Origin: Bacteriovoracaceae bacterium
GTDB lineage: Bacteria > Bdellovibrionota > Bacteriovoracia > Bacteriovoracales > Bacteriovoracaceae
NCBI GenBank assembly: GCA_023151145.1
Contig: JAKLJM010000008.1
Span: forward strand, 1-21,424
DNA: 21,424 bases
Reading direction: 5' to 3'
Part shown: piece after piece, positions 15,029 through 21,424 of the stretch
How positions within the stretch are numbered: position 1 is the stretch's first letter
Layout of the letters: each line of letters begins with the position of its first letter
Notes under the pieces: model-generated
The model's input: the letters and a program-made list of their open reading frames with translations, nothing else
The model's database searches: none
Told to the model about the DNA's origin: nothing
Translations under genes and position numbers: made by a program

Positions 15029-16531
15029 ATGAGCAATATTCATGACTGGGAAAAACTTGTTGAAAAAGAATCTAAAGGGAAGAAACCCCAAGATTTCAAC
15101 TGGATAACACCAGAGAATATTATTTTAAAACCCTTATACACTAAAACTGACACTGAGAAATTGCCTCACGCAGATACAATGCCTGGCATTGCTCCCTTTG
15201 TTCGTGGCCCAAAAGCAACAATGTATGCAGGTCGCCCGTGGACCATTCGCCAATATGCTGGTTTTTCGACCGCAGAAGAATCAAATGCTTTTTACAAAAA
15301 AGCATTGGCCGCAGGAGGGCAAGGTGTTTCAGTTGCCTTCGATTTAGCGACCCATCGTGGATACGATTCAGATCATCCACGCGTACTTGGTGATGTTGGT
15401 AAAGCTGGAGTCGCTATCGATTCCGTAGAGGACATGAAAATTTTGTTTAATGAAATTCCTCTCGATAAAGTTTCCGTTTCAATGACTATGAACGGAGCGG
15501 TTCTTCCCATTTTGGCCAACTACATCGTTGCAGCTGAAGAGCAAGGTGTGAGCGCTGATAAACTTTCCGGTACCATTCAAAATGATATTCTAAAAGAGTT
15601 CATGGTGAGAAATACTTATATCTATCCACCAACTCCTTCGATGAGAATTATTGCTGATATTTTTGCTTACACTTCAAAACATATGCCTAAATTTAATTCT
15701 ATTTCAATTTCTGGCTACCATATGCAGGAAGCAGGTGCAGATGCTGTCTTAGAACTCGCCTACACTTTAGCTGATGGCAAAGAGTACATCGACACTGCAT
15801 TAAAATCAGGACTTCACATTGACGACTTTGCCCCAAGACTCTCTTTCTTTTTTGGTATTGGCATGAATTTCTATATGGAAATAGCAAAGCTTCGTGCTGC
15901 AAGACTTTTATGGGATCGAATCGTTTCCAAATATGAACCTAAAAAAATGGATTCGAGAATTCTTAGAACCCATTGCCAAACATCAGGCTGGTCGCTTACT
16001 GAACAAGATCCTTACAATAATATTATTCGTACTACAGTAGAAGCAATGGCCGCGGTATTTGGTGGAACTCAATCTCTTCACACAAATTCTTTTGATGAAG
16101 CGATTGCCTTACCAACCGAGTTTTCTGCACGAATTGCAAGAAATACTCAAATCATTTTGCAAGAAGAAACGATGATGACTCAAGTTGTGGACCCATGGGG
16201 AGGTTCATACATGATGGAATCTCTTACTCAAGAAATGGCCGATAAAGCTTGGGCGATCATTGAAGAAGTGGATCGTTTAGGTGGAATGGCCAAATACATC
16301 GAAACAGGTCTCCCTAAACTTAATATTGAAAAATCTGCAGCACTAAAACAAGCTCGTATTGACCGCGGTGAAGATGTTATTGTTGGTGTGAATAAATACA
16401 AACTCAAAACAGAAGAACCAGTTGAAATTCTCGAAGTTGATAACAACAAAGTTCTCCATGCCCAATTAGAAAGACTTAAAAACTTAAAAGCTTCTCGCGA
16501 TGAAAAGAAAGTTAAGAGCTACAGTGGGTGA
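15029..16531 (+). CDS. mcmA1: methylmalonyl-CoA mutase, catalytic (TIM-barrel) subunit
   Basis: Adenosylcobalamin-dependent isomerisation of (R)-methylmalonyl-CoA and succinyl-CoA. The 500 residues cover the CoA-binding TIM barrel and stop in the linker before the B12 domain, which is encoded by the next gene. Substrate residues identify a true methylmalonyl-CoA mutase: Y76 (RQYAGFS), R194 (FMVRNT) and H231 (SGYHMQ) correspond to Y89, R207 and H244 of the Propionibacterium enzyme, whereas isobutyryl-CoA mutases have Phe and Gln at the first two positions. ATG 15029 has GAGGA 5 bases upstream; the frame extends upstream to 14915 but that part shows no homology. The end (LKASRDEKKVK, then SYSG) overlaps the B12-domain gene by 32 bases in another frame. 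The symbol follows split-mutase naming. Confidence 0.93.
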   Translation: MSNIHDWEKLVEKESKGKKPQDFNWITPENIILKPLYTKTDTEKLPHADTMPGIAPFVRGPKATMYAGRPWTIRQYAGFSTAEESNAFYKKALAAGGQGVSVAFDLATHRGYDSDHPRVLGDVGKAGVAIDSVEDMKILFNEIPLDKVSVSMTMNGAVLPILANYIVAAEEQGVSADKLSGTIQNDILKEFMVRNTYIYPPTPSMRIIADIFAYTSKHMPKFNSISISGYHMQEAGADAVLELAYTLADGKEYIDTALKSGLHIDDFAPRLSFFFGIGMNFYMEIAKLRAARLLWDRIVSKYEPKKMDSRILRTHCQTSGWSLTEQDPYNNIIRTTVEAMAAVFGGTQSLHTNSFDEAIALPTEFSARIARNTQIILQEETMMTQVVDPWGGSYMMESLTQEMADKAWAIIEEVDRLGGMAKYIETGLPKLNIEKSAALKQARIDRGEDVIVGVNKYKLKTEEPVEILEVDNNKVLHAQLERLKNLKASRDEKKVKSYSG

Positions 16532-17069
16532 AATTTCTTCTGCTCTGGAAAAGCACTGGGGGCGTTATGTTGCTCAATCCATGACGGTATCTGGAGTCTA
16601 TGGACAATCTTATCAACAAGATGAAAAATGGAAGAATATGAAAGAAAGAATCGAAAACTTCATTAAAGTTCATGGTCGTCGTCCTCGTATACTTATCGCA
16701 AAGATGGGACAAGACGGACATGATCGCGGAGCCAAAGTTGTGGCCACTGGACTTGCCGACTTAGGTTTCGACGTAGATCTTTCACCTCTATTCTCAACAC
16801 CAAAAGAAGTGGCTAAACAAGCTGTAGAAAATGATGTGCATTTTGTGGCTGCCTCATCACTTGCGGCTGGACATAAAACTTTAGTTCCGGAGCTGATTAA
16901 TGAATTAAAAGCTCTCGGAGCTGACGATATTCATGTTATTGTTGGTGGAGTTGTTCCTAAACAAGATTATGATTTTCTCTTCGCCCAAGGTGTTGCAAAA
17001 GTATTCGGTCCAGGCTCTAGTATTCCTGAAACCGCTGACGAAATGCTAAAATTAATCGAAAAAAATTAG
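16500..17069 (+). CDS. mcmA2: methylmalonyl-CoA mutase, B12-binding subunit
   Basis: Carries the adenosylcobalamin-binding domain of the mutase. The 189 residues begin KLRATVGEISSALEKHWG, which in single-chain mutases is the linker helix preceding the B12 domain, then the Rossmann-like domain with DGHDRG (72-77; H74 is the lower axial cobalt ligand), SSLAAGHKTL and VGGVVP. Similarity to the C-terminal part of full-length mutases is very high. The ATG at 16500 lies inside the catalytic gene (32-base overlap, +1 frame) and has no clear ribosome binding site, so expression probably depends on coupling to the upstream gene. About 33 residues of linker normally between the two pieces are missing. 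The gap to meaB is 8 bases. Confidence 0.9.
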   Translation: MKRKLRATVGEISSALEKHWGRYVAQSMTVSGVYGQSYQQDEKWKNMKERIENFIKVHGRRPRILIAKMGQDGHDRGAKVVATGLADLGFDVDLSPLFSTPKEVAKQAVENDVHFVAASSLAAGHKTLVPELINELKALGADDIHVIVGGVVPKQDYDFLFAQGVAKVFGPGSSIPETADEMLKLIEKN

Positions 17070-17077
17070 GATCGGCC

Positions 17078-18049
17078 ATGGCGAATCATTCTATCGACAT
17101 TCAAAAATTAATTTCTGGAGATAGAAGAACTCTCGCCAAAGCTATCACTCTCGTTGAAAGTGTTAACGATCTCGATAGAAAGTTTGCCCAAGAATTATTA
17201 CAAAAAGCCCTACCTCACTCTGGAAAAAGTATTCGCGTCGGAATTACGGGAGTACCAGGTGTGGGCAAATCAACTTTTATCGAAAGCTTTGGTCAATTTC
17301 TAATCAACCAAGGGCATAAAGTTGCGGTCCTCGCTGTCGATCCTTCTTCGCCAATTAGTGGTGGATCCATCATGGGTGATAAAACACGCATGGAAAAATT
17401 AGCGGGTTTAGATAATGCTTTCATTAGACCATCACCTTCATCAGGTGCACTCGGCGGAGTGGCGCTTAAGACTAGAGAAACTATGCATCTGTGTGAAACT
17501 GCTGGCTTTGATTGGATCTTAGTTGAAACTGTTGGAGTTGGACAAAGCGAATATGAAGTAGCAAGCATGGTTGATTTTTTTATGGTCTTGATGCTCCCGA
17601 ATGCTGGTGATGAGTTACAAGGAATTAAAAAAGGTATTTTAGAATTGGCAGATGCCATTGTTGTCAATAAAGCAGAAGATGAAAATTCGACACAAGCACT
17701 TAGGGCCGTCACTCAATACCATTCGGCACTACACTTATTGAATCACCATGGATTTTGGACTCCAGAAGTACACAAAATTTCAGCGATTAAAAACCTTGGA
17801 ATTGATGACATCTATGAGATGCTTAATCGTTATCTTTCTGAATCAAAAAAAATAAAATTCTTTGATCAAAAACGCCACCAACAATCAAAAGAGTGGATGA
17901 ATAAACTCACTCAAGAATTACTAGAAATAAAATTATTCTCAAGCCAGGATTCTAAAAAACTCAAGAAAGAACTCGAAGAGAAAGTTCTAAAAGGTGAAGT
18001 CACGGCTTATCAAGCGGCAGAAAATTTCATCAATCAGATACTACCTTAA
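17078..18049 (+). CDS. meaB: MeaB/ArgK-type G3E GTPase, mutase chaperone
   Basis: GTPase that loads adenosylcobalamin onto methylmalonyl-CoA mutase and protects it from inactivation. The 323-residue protein has the Walker A GVPGVGKST (58-66), the DPSSP motif (88-92), ETVGVGQSE (150-158; switch region) and the guanine-specificity motif NKAED (197-201). The helical C-terminus used for dimerisation (about 255-323) is intact. ATG 17078 has AGGA about 6 bases upstream. Placement 8 bases after the B12-binding subunit gene, in the same operon, supports the role. Older annotations call the family ArgK kinase. It overlaps the next, convergent gene by 9 bases. Confidence 0.95.
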   Translation: MANHSIDIQKLISGDRRTLAKAITLVESVNDLDRKFAQELLQKALPHSGKSIRVGITGVPGVGKSTFIESFGQFLINQGHKVAVLAVDPSSPISGGSIMGDKTRMEKLAGLDNAFIRPSPSSGALGGVALKTRETMHLCETAGFDWILVETVGVGQSEYEVASMVDFFMVLMLPNAGDELQGIKKGILELADAIVVNKAEDENSTQALRAVTQYHSALHLLNHHGFWTPEVHKISAIKNLGIDDIYEMLNRYLSESKKIKFFDQKRHQQSKEWMNKLTQELLEIKLFSSQDSKKLKKELEEKVLKGEVTAYQAAENFINQILP

Positions 18050-18511
18050 TTGGTCATTTTCCCATTGGCGATTAATCAACTTCCATTCAGACCATAACAA
18101 AAAAGCCAAGACGGTTGTGGCAATAACAATTAACAACAGCGCATTTTTAAAATCATTCATTTTATAAATTTGAATCGCTAAAATGATTAAGGGAAAAATA
18201 ATTAATTGTGTGAAACGTTTTACAAAAAAAAGAAAAATAGTTCTAAGTTCTTCAAATGTAGTGAACTCTCTACAAGCTATGGCCATTTTTCTTGATAATA
18301 TTGAAAAATAAAACATTCCCATCATTAATAATATCGTCACCAATGCTAAAATTGGCTGATTTAAAATAAATCTAAGTCTGTAACCAGTAATCATAAAAAA
18401 CAAAAAAATACCGCTTAAAAAATTAATCCCCATGACCGCAAAAAAACCCTTAATCATGGATGATTTTTTTTCAGAAAATGTTTTTGGCATTAGAAATGAT
18501 TTTAAATCCAT
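18041..18511 (-). CDS. four-helix integral membrane protein, function unknown
   Basis: A 156-residue hydrophobic protein I do not recognise. Four membrane segments are visible at about 17-44, 48-72, 88-116 and 120-142, with a basic loop between the second and third helices (SRKMAIACREF) and a charged C-terminus (WENDQLR). It has no signal peptide and no catalytic motif. ATG 18511 has only a weak TAGG upstream. It overlaps meaB by 9 bases at the 3' end and is divergent from the universal stress protein gene, so it appears to be a single-gene unit. Confidence 0.7.
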   Translation of the reverse strand: MDLKSFLMPKTFSEKKSSMIKGFFAVMGINFLSGIFLFFMITGYRLRFILNQPILALVTILLMMGMFYFSILSRKMAIACREFTTFEELRTIFLFFVKRFTQLIIFPLIILAIQIYKMNDFKNALLLIVIATTVLAFLLWSEWKLINRQWENDQLR

Positions 18512-18533
18512 ATTTACCTAATTTAAGTTAGTC

Positions 18534-18539
18534 TTTATA
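18534..18539 (-). promoter_or_regulatory. possible -10 element for the four-helix membrane protein gene
   Basis: TATAAA on the minus strand, about 22 bases before the ATG at 18511. No good -35 lies 16-18 bases upstream of it, so this is tentative. Confidence 0.25.
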
Positions 18540-18621
18540 GATCTTAGCTCACCTTTCTCTGCTTTTCCAATTGTGATTATCTAGAATTACTAATAAAATT
18601 TTTAAATGATTTCAGTTAGAA

Positions 18622-18627
18622 TATAAT
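18622..18627 (+). promoter_or_regulatory. -10 element of the universal stress protein gene
   Basis: An exact TATAAT 21 bases before the start codon at 18649. The -35 position (18599-18604) reads TTTTTA, a weak match, which is common in AT-rich genomes. Confidence 0.5.
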
Positions 18628-18648
18628 AATACTGTTCATGGAGACGAT

Positions 18649-19530
18649 ATGAAAACACTTTGGGCCTTAGAGCCATTTCACCAAGACACCGCAAGAACTC
18701 AAATGATGTACTCGCTAATTAAGCAGTTCAGTCCCAATGACAAAGAAATTGACATTGGTTTTATAGCAACAAGAGATATCCAATCATTGAACCTAGCCTT
18801 TGATATTCCAGCACAGGAACGTTATAGCCTATACCCAACTAGGATTATTGCTAAAAATTTACTTAAAGCAAAAATTCCAGTCCATCAGCAAAACATTATA
18901 GTTCGTGACGTTGATACAATCTCCACAACTACTGCGGTTAACTCCTTCTTAGACATTGCCAAAAAACAAAAATCTGACTTACTTGCTATTTTTACCCAAG
19001 ATAAAAAAGGATTTGTAAAATTTACGCTTGGAAGTTTTGCTGAAACAGCCATGGAATTAAGTAGTAAAAATCTACTCGTAGTAAGCCCGAATGTTAAGCC
19101 AGTAAAGAAAATTACAATTATTTTTTATGCTAGTGATTTCCAAGAAAAGAATAAAGAAGATGTTTTAGCAATGCTAGACTTGAGTGTGCAATTAAAATCT
19201 AAAATCATCATCTATCACCAATCACAAGAAATTGCCCTTCTCAAAAAAGATAAGAAAAATGGAGATTTAATTAAGAAGAAAAAAACGTTAGAGGATTTTA
19301 GTGATTGGATTCAAAATCAAGCACGATTAAAAAACGCCAAGGTAAAAATCGTTATTGAAGGTGGTTTTCTTTCAATTAGTGAATCTATACTTAAAGCTTC
19401 AAAAAAAGAAAAAGCACAACTTTTGGCCGTTACTTCTAAAAAGAAAGGCCTAAAAGTTTTCTTCACTGGCTCAACAACTCGTCAGGTAGTTCGCGCCAGT
19501 GAAGTTCCGGTTCTCGTTTTAAAAAATTAA
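18649..19530 (+). CDS. tandem universal stress protein (UspA-like)
   Basis: A 293-residue protein with two Usp modules (about 1-149 and 152-293). The second ends with the hallmark GLKVFFTGSTTRQVVRASE then VPVLVLKN, containing the Gly-rich ATP-binding loop and the final beta-strand. The first ends with KGFVKFTLGSFAETAMELSS and LLVVSP, the same pattern in a more divergent form. The canonical N-terminal strand DGS motif is not obvious in either half. Usp proteins bind ATP and act in stress survival; the exact role of this one is unknown. No membrane segment, so cytoplasmic. ATG 18649 has GGAG about 6 bases upstream. It overlaps the ROK kinase gene by 4 bases (TTAA) at the stop codons. Confidence 0.8.
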   Translation: MKTLWALEPFHQDTARTQMMYSLIKQFSPNDKEIDIGFIATRDIQSLNLAFDIPAQERYSLYPTRIIAKNLLKAKIPVHQQNIIVRDVDTISTTTAVNSFLDIAKKQKSDLLAIFTQDKKGFVKFTLGSFAETAMELSSKNLLVVSPNVKPVKKITIIFYASDFQEKNKEDVLAMLDLSVQLKSKIIIYHQSQEIALLKKDKKNGDLIKKKKTLEDFSDWIQNQARLKNAKVKIVIEGGFLSISESILKASKKEKAQLLAVTSKKKGLKVFFTGSTTRQVVRASEVPVLVLKN

Positions 19531-20492
19531 TGTAAATAAGGTAAATATCCAGCACCAATCACACCTGCATGATTTCCAGTTTTTGCAGGTGTGATTTTAG
19601 TTCGAAAGTTTGGGTTAAAGTTTGTGATTAATTCGGTATAATTAGATTTTAAATTTTCTAGATACAAATCTTTGATTTTTATTAAACCTCCTGAAAGAAA
19701 AATTCCATCAAGATGAAAACCTATCGAGAGATCATAACAAAGAATGGCCAATGCAAACGCCATATCATCAAATAGCACCTGATATTCTTTTTTACCTGAG
19801 CGATAAGCAAGTACTAATTCTTCCACTGATTCGCCAGCAAAACCTAATTCCTTGGCCTTTCTCAATAATCCTGTACCTGATGCAATACCTTCAACTGTAT
19901 ATTTTTTTAAATCCTGTGGATTTTTCATAACGGCCCTCATGTCAGCAATCAGATGCCCAAACTCTGACCCCATCCCCTTGGAGTGACATGGTTTACCATT
20001 AAAAATAACACCTGTTCCAATACCTGTTCCGACAGTTACTACTGCATAAGTCTGCATGTTTTTTGCTCCGCCAATCCAGCCTTCGGCCAGGGCAGCTGCG
20101 ATCGCATCATTTTGAAAAACGACATTAGTTTTAATTTTTTGTTTGAACAATTCCTCTTTCAAGGAATCTCTAATCGCTACTTTTTTCCATCCGGGAAAAT
20201 TAATAGGATTAATAAGCAATCCTTTCTCAGTATCAAGTGGTCCAGCACTCGCCAATCCAACACCTTTAAAATACTTTCCTTCTGTTTCTTTTGGATAACG
20301 CTTTTTAAAATCGTGACAGATATCTGACATAAGATTTAAAACTCTTTTTTGAGTTTTAAGAGGGGAACCCTCCTTACTCATTTCAACTGGAATTTTGATG
20401 AAATCAATAATATTACCATCGTCATCTAATAGAGCTGATGCAAGCTTAGTTCCACCTAGATCTAATCCAATTGTAAAAGATTTCTTTTTCAT
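19527..20492 (-). CDS. ROK family sugar kinase, probable glucokinase
   Basis: ATP-dependent sugar kinase, most likely acting on glucose released by the neighbouring amylase. In order: phosphate-1 motif GLDLGGTK (9-16); catalytic base D129 in QNDAIAAALAE; phosphate-2 motif GTGIGTGVI (155-163); sugar ligands E177 and H180 in SEFGH. The Cys-rich zinc motif (CxCGxxGCxE) that ROK proteins usually carry after the sugar-binding Glu-xx-His is absent: the segment 184-202 has no cysteine. Length 321 is normal. ATG 20492 has a good ribosome binding site, AAGGAAG, about 6 bases upstream and lies 19 bases downstream of the amylase stop, so the two genes are cotranscribed. The substrate is inferred from context, so I leave the symbol empty. 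Confidence 0.85.
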   Translation of the reverse strand: MKKKSFTIGLDLGGTKLASALLDDDGNIIDFIKIPVEMSKEGSPLKTQKRVLNLMSDICHDFKKRYPKETEGKYFKGVGLASAGPLDTEKGLLINPINFPGWKKVAIRDSLKEELFKQKIKTNVVFQNDAIAAALAEGWIGGAKNMQTYAVVTVGTGIGTGVIFNGKPCHSKGMGSEFGHLIADMRAVMKNPQDLKKYTVEGIASGTGLLRKAKELGFAGESVEELVLAYRSGKKEYQVLFDDMAFALAILCYDLSIGFHLDGIFLSGGLIKIKDLYLENLKSNYTELITNFNPNFRTKITPAKTGNHAGVIGAGYLPYLH

Positions 20493-20511
20493 TTATCTTC
20501 CTTAATATTTT

Positions 20512-21424
20512 TCACTGTAGAACGATTGCCGATTTCGGACTAACTTCAATTTGAGCAAAGCCAAATTCATTAACTTGAAATTTTTGACATTTTTTTGATA
20601 AAGCAAACTCAGAATATAAGTTACAATAACTTCCTTTCTTTAGTCCGGTTTGCACATGTTTCTTCATAGGTTTTAAGCTATTATTAATGGCCACAAATCC
20701 CGATGAACCTCTAGAGAAATGTAATTGATCTGAACCATTAGTCCACCAATTGCTTACATAGAATTCACTATTTGAGTTGTTCCTAAATTTCACCATATTA
20801 TTCACATAATATCTTTTGTGTTCACACAACCAAGGAAATTTACAGGCTGAATTTTTTTCTAACACAGGAAGTGTAAACAAATCTCTTCCAACAGGCGGAC
20901 CTTCATCGTAGTGGTTAAACTTATATGATGAATACAATTGAGGGTACCCAAATGGATATGTAAGCATAAAAACTTGCGCTAAATCAAATTCAACTTGATC
21001 AAACTGAGCACTTAAGAGCATTGAGCGATCTGAACTTCGTTGTAAATCATGGTTATCAATTAAAACGACACTATCCATACTGTCTGGCATATATTTTGTG
21101 ATTTCTAAGATAAAATCAAACCTATTATTTTTAAAAATCTGTCCAATCATATAGGGATAGGCATAAGCTGTAACATCGCCCACTTTTGTATAATCACTAA
21201 CATTGATTGGATCACCACCACTAGTAATCAGCTCTTGCAGAATATAAACGGGCTTTTTTAACTTCTTTACAATGGCAGTAATGTCTTTTGCCGGAATATG
21301 TTTTACCGCATCTACTCGAAATCCATTGGCACCAAGATCAATCAGGTGATTCAAATATTTTGCTAATTGATTTCTCACTTTTTCCGACTCTGTTTTTAAA
21401 TCAGCAAGATTTACTAATTCACAA
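20512..21424 (-). CDS. animal-type alpha-amylase (GH13), 5' end outside the window
   Basis: Endo-acting alpha-1,4-glucan hydrolase; 303 residues of the C-terminal part are visible and the frame stays open to the right window edge. The visible part begins CELVNLADLKTESEKVRNQL. GH13 motifs: region II GFRVDAVKH (R36, nucleophile D38), region III ILQELI (acid E64) and region IV VLIDNHDLQR (N124, H125, D126). The C-terminal beta domain (SGFVAINNS, GSYCNLYS, QIEVSPKSAIVLQ) and the linking segment FMLTYPFGYPQLYSSYKF align with animal pancreatic-type amylases rather than with Bacillus enzymes. Q162 sits where those enzymes have the chloride-binding Arg337. The GHGAGG loop after region IV is missing. 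A secretion signal, if any, lies outside the window. First of a two-gene unit with the ROK kinase. Confidence 0.92.
   Translation of the reverse strand, partial: CELVNLADLKTESEKVRNQLAKYLNHLIDLGANGFRVDAVKHIPAKDITAIVKKLKKPVYILQELITSGGDPINVSDYTKVGDVTAYAYPYMIGQIFKNNRFDFILEITKYMPDSMDSVVLIDNHDLQRSSDRSMLLSAQFDQVEFDLAQVFMLTYPFGYPQLYSSYKFNHYDEGPPVGRDLFTLPVLEKNSACKFPWLCEHKRYYVNNMVKFRNNSNSEFYVSNWWTNGSDQLHFSRGSSGFVAINNSLKPMKKHVQTGLKKGSYCNLYSEFALSKKCQKFQVNEFGFAQIEVSPKSAIVLQ

Noticed and set aside
15029..16531. Isobutyryl-CoA or 2-hydroxyisobutyryl-CoA mutase, which are also split into two subunits
   Set aside because: Those enzymes have Phe or Ile and Gln at the substrate positions; here Tyr76 and Arg194 match methylmalonyl-CoA mutase.
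16500..16531. Programmed +1 frameshift joining the two mutase genes at GGG-TGA
   Set aside because: A shift at the stop would remove the conserved RATVG residues, and no recognised slippery sequence is present; separate initiation at ATG 16500 is simpler.

Overview
The window is an AT-rich, very gene-dense bacterial stretch with 16 protein-coding genes. No tRNA, rRNA, CRISPR array or insertion sequence was seen, and no gap between genes exceeds about 140 bases. The two edge genes are cut by the window. The mix fits a Gram-negative, predatory or deltaproteobacterial-type chromosome; Bdellovibrionota/Bacteriovoracia is my best guess. It combines a grpE-dnaK-dnaJ cluster without hrcA, several secreted hydrolases, an animal-type alpha-amylase, and a PqqD-like/M50-like/cyclic-nucleotide-binding membrane protein. 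The taxonomic guess rests on recall, not on a search.

Layout. 1-735 (+): 3' part of a cysteine-rich protein of unknown function, ended by a long perfect hairpin that also serves dnaJ. 777-4499 (-): heat-shock cluster transcribed grpE, dnaK, dnaJ, with a sigma32-like promoter before grpE and an intrinsic terminator between dnaK and dnaJ. 4626-5336 (+): exported lytic transglycosylase-like protein. 5333-6457 (-): HemW. 6537-9119 (+): two-domain M16 zinc protease. 9207-11565 (+): two overlapping genes for exported proteins, an S33-type peptidase and a transglutaminase-elicitor-like protein. 11562-14894 (-): tightly coupled three-gene operon (helical unknown, PqqD-like/degenerate M50-like/2x cNMP-binding membrane protein, GspG-like anchored protein). 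15029-18049 (+): methylmalonyl-CoA mutase split into catalytic and B12-binding genes, followed by the MeaB chaperone. 18041-18511 (-): four-helix membrane protein. 18649-19530 (+): tandem universal stress protein. 19527-21424 (-): animal-type alpha-amylase followed by a ROK sugar kinase.

How the genes work together. GrpE, DnaK and DnaJ form the Hsp70 machine. The mutase pair with MeaB interconverts methylmalonyl-CoA and succinyl-CoA (propionate, odd-chain or branched-chain catabolism). Amylase plus ROK kinase suggests alpha-glucan breakdown followed by glucose phosphorylation. The most unusual items are the mutase split inside its linker, the apparently inactivated M50-like cNMP-binding protein in a coupled operon, the amylase with Gln at the usual chloride-ligand position, and the habit of convergent genes overlapping at their stop codons (four of five convergent junctions).
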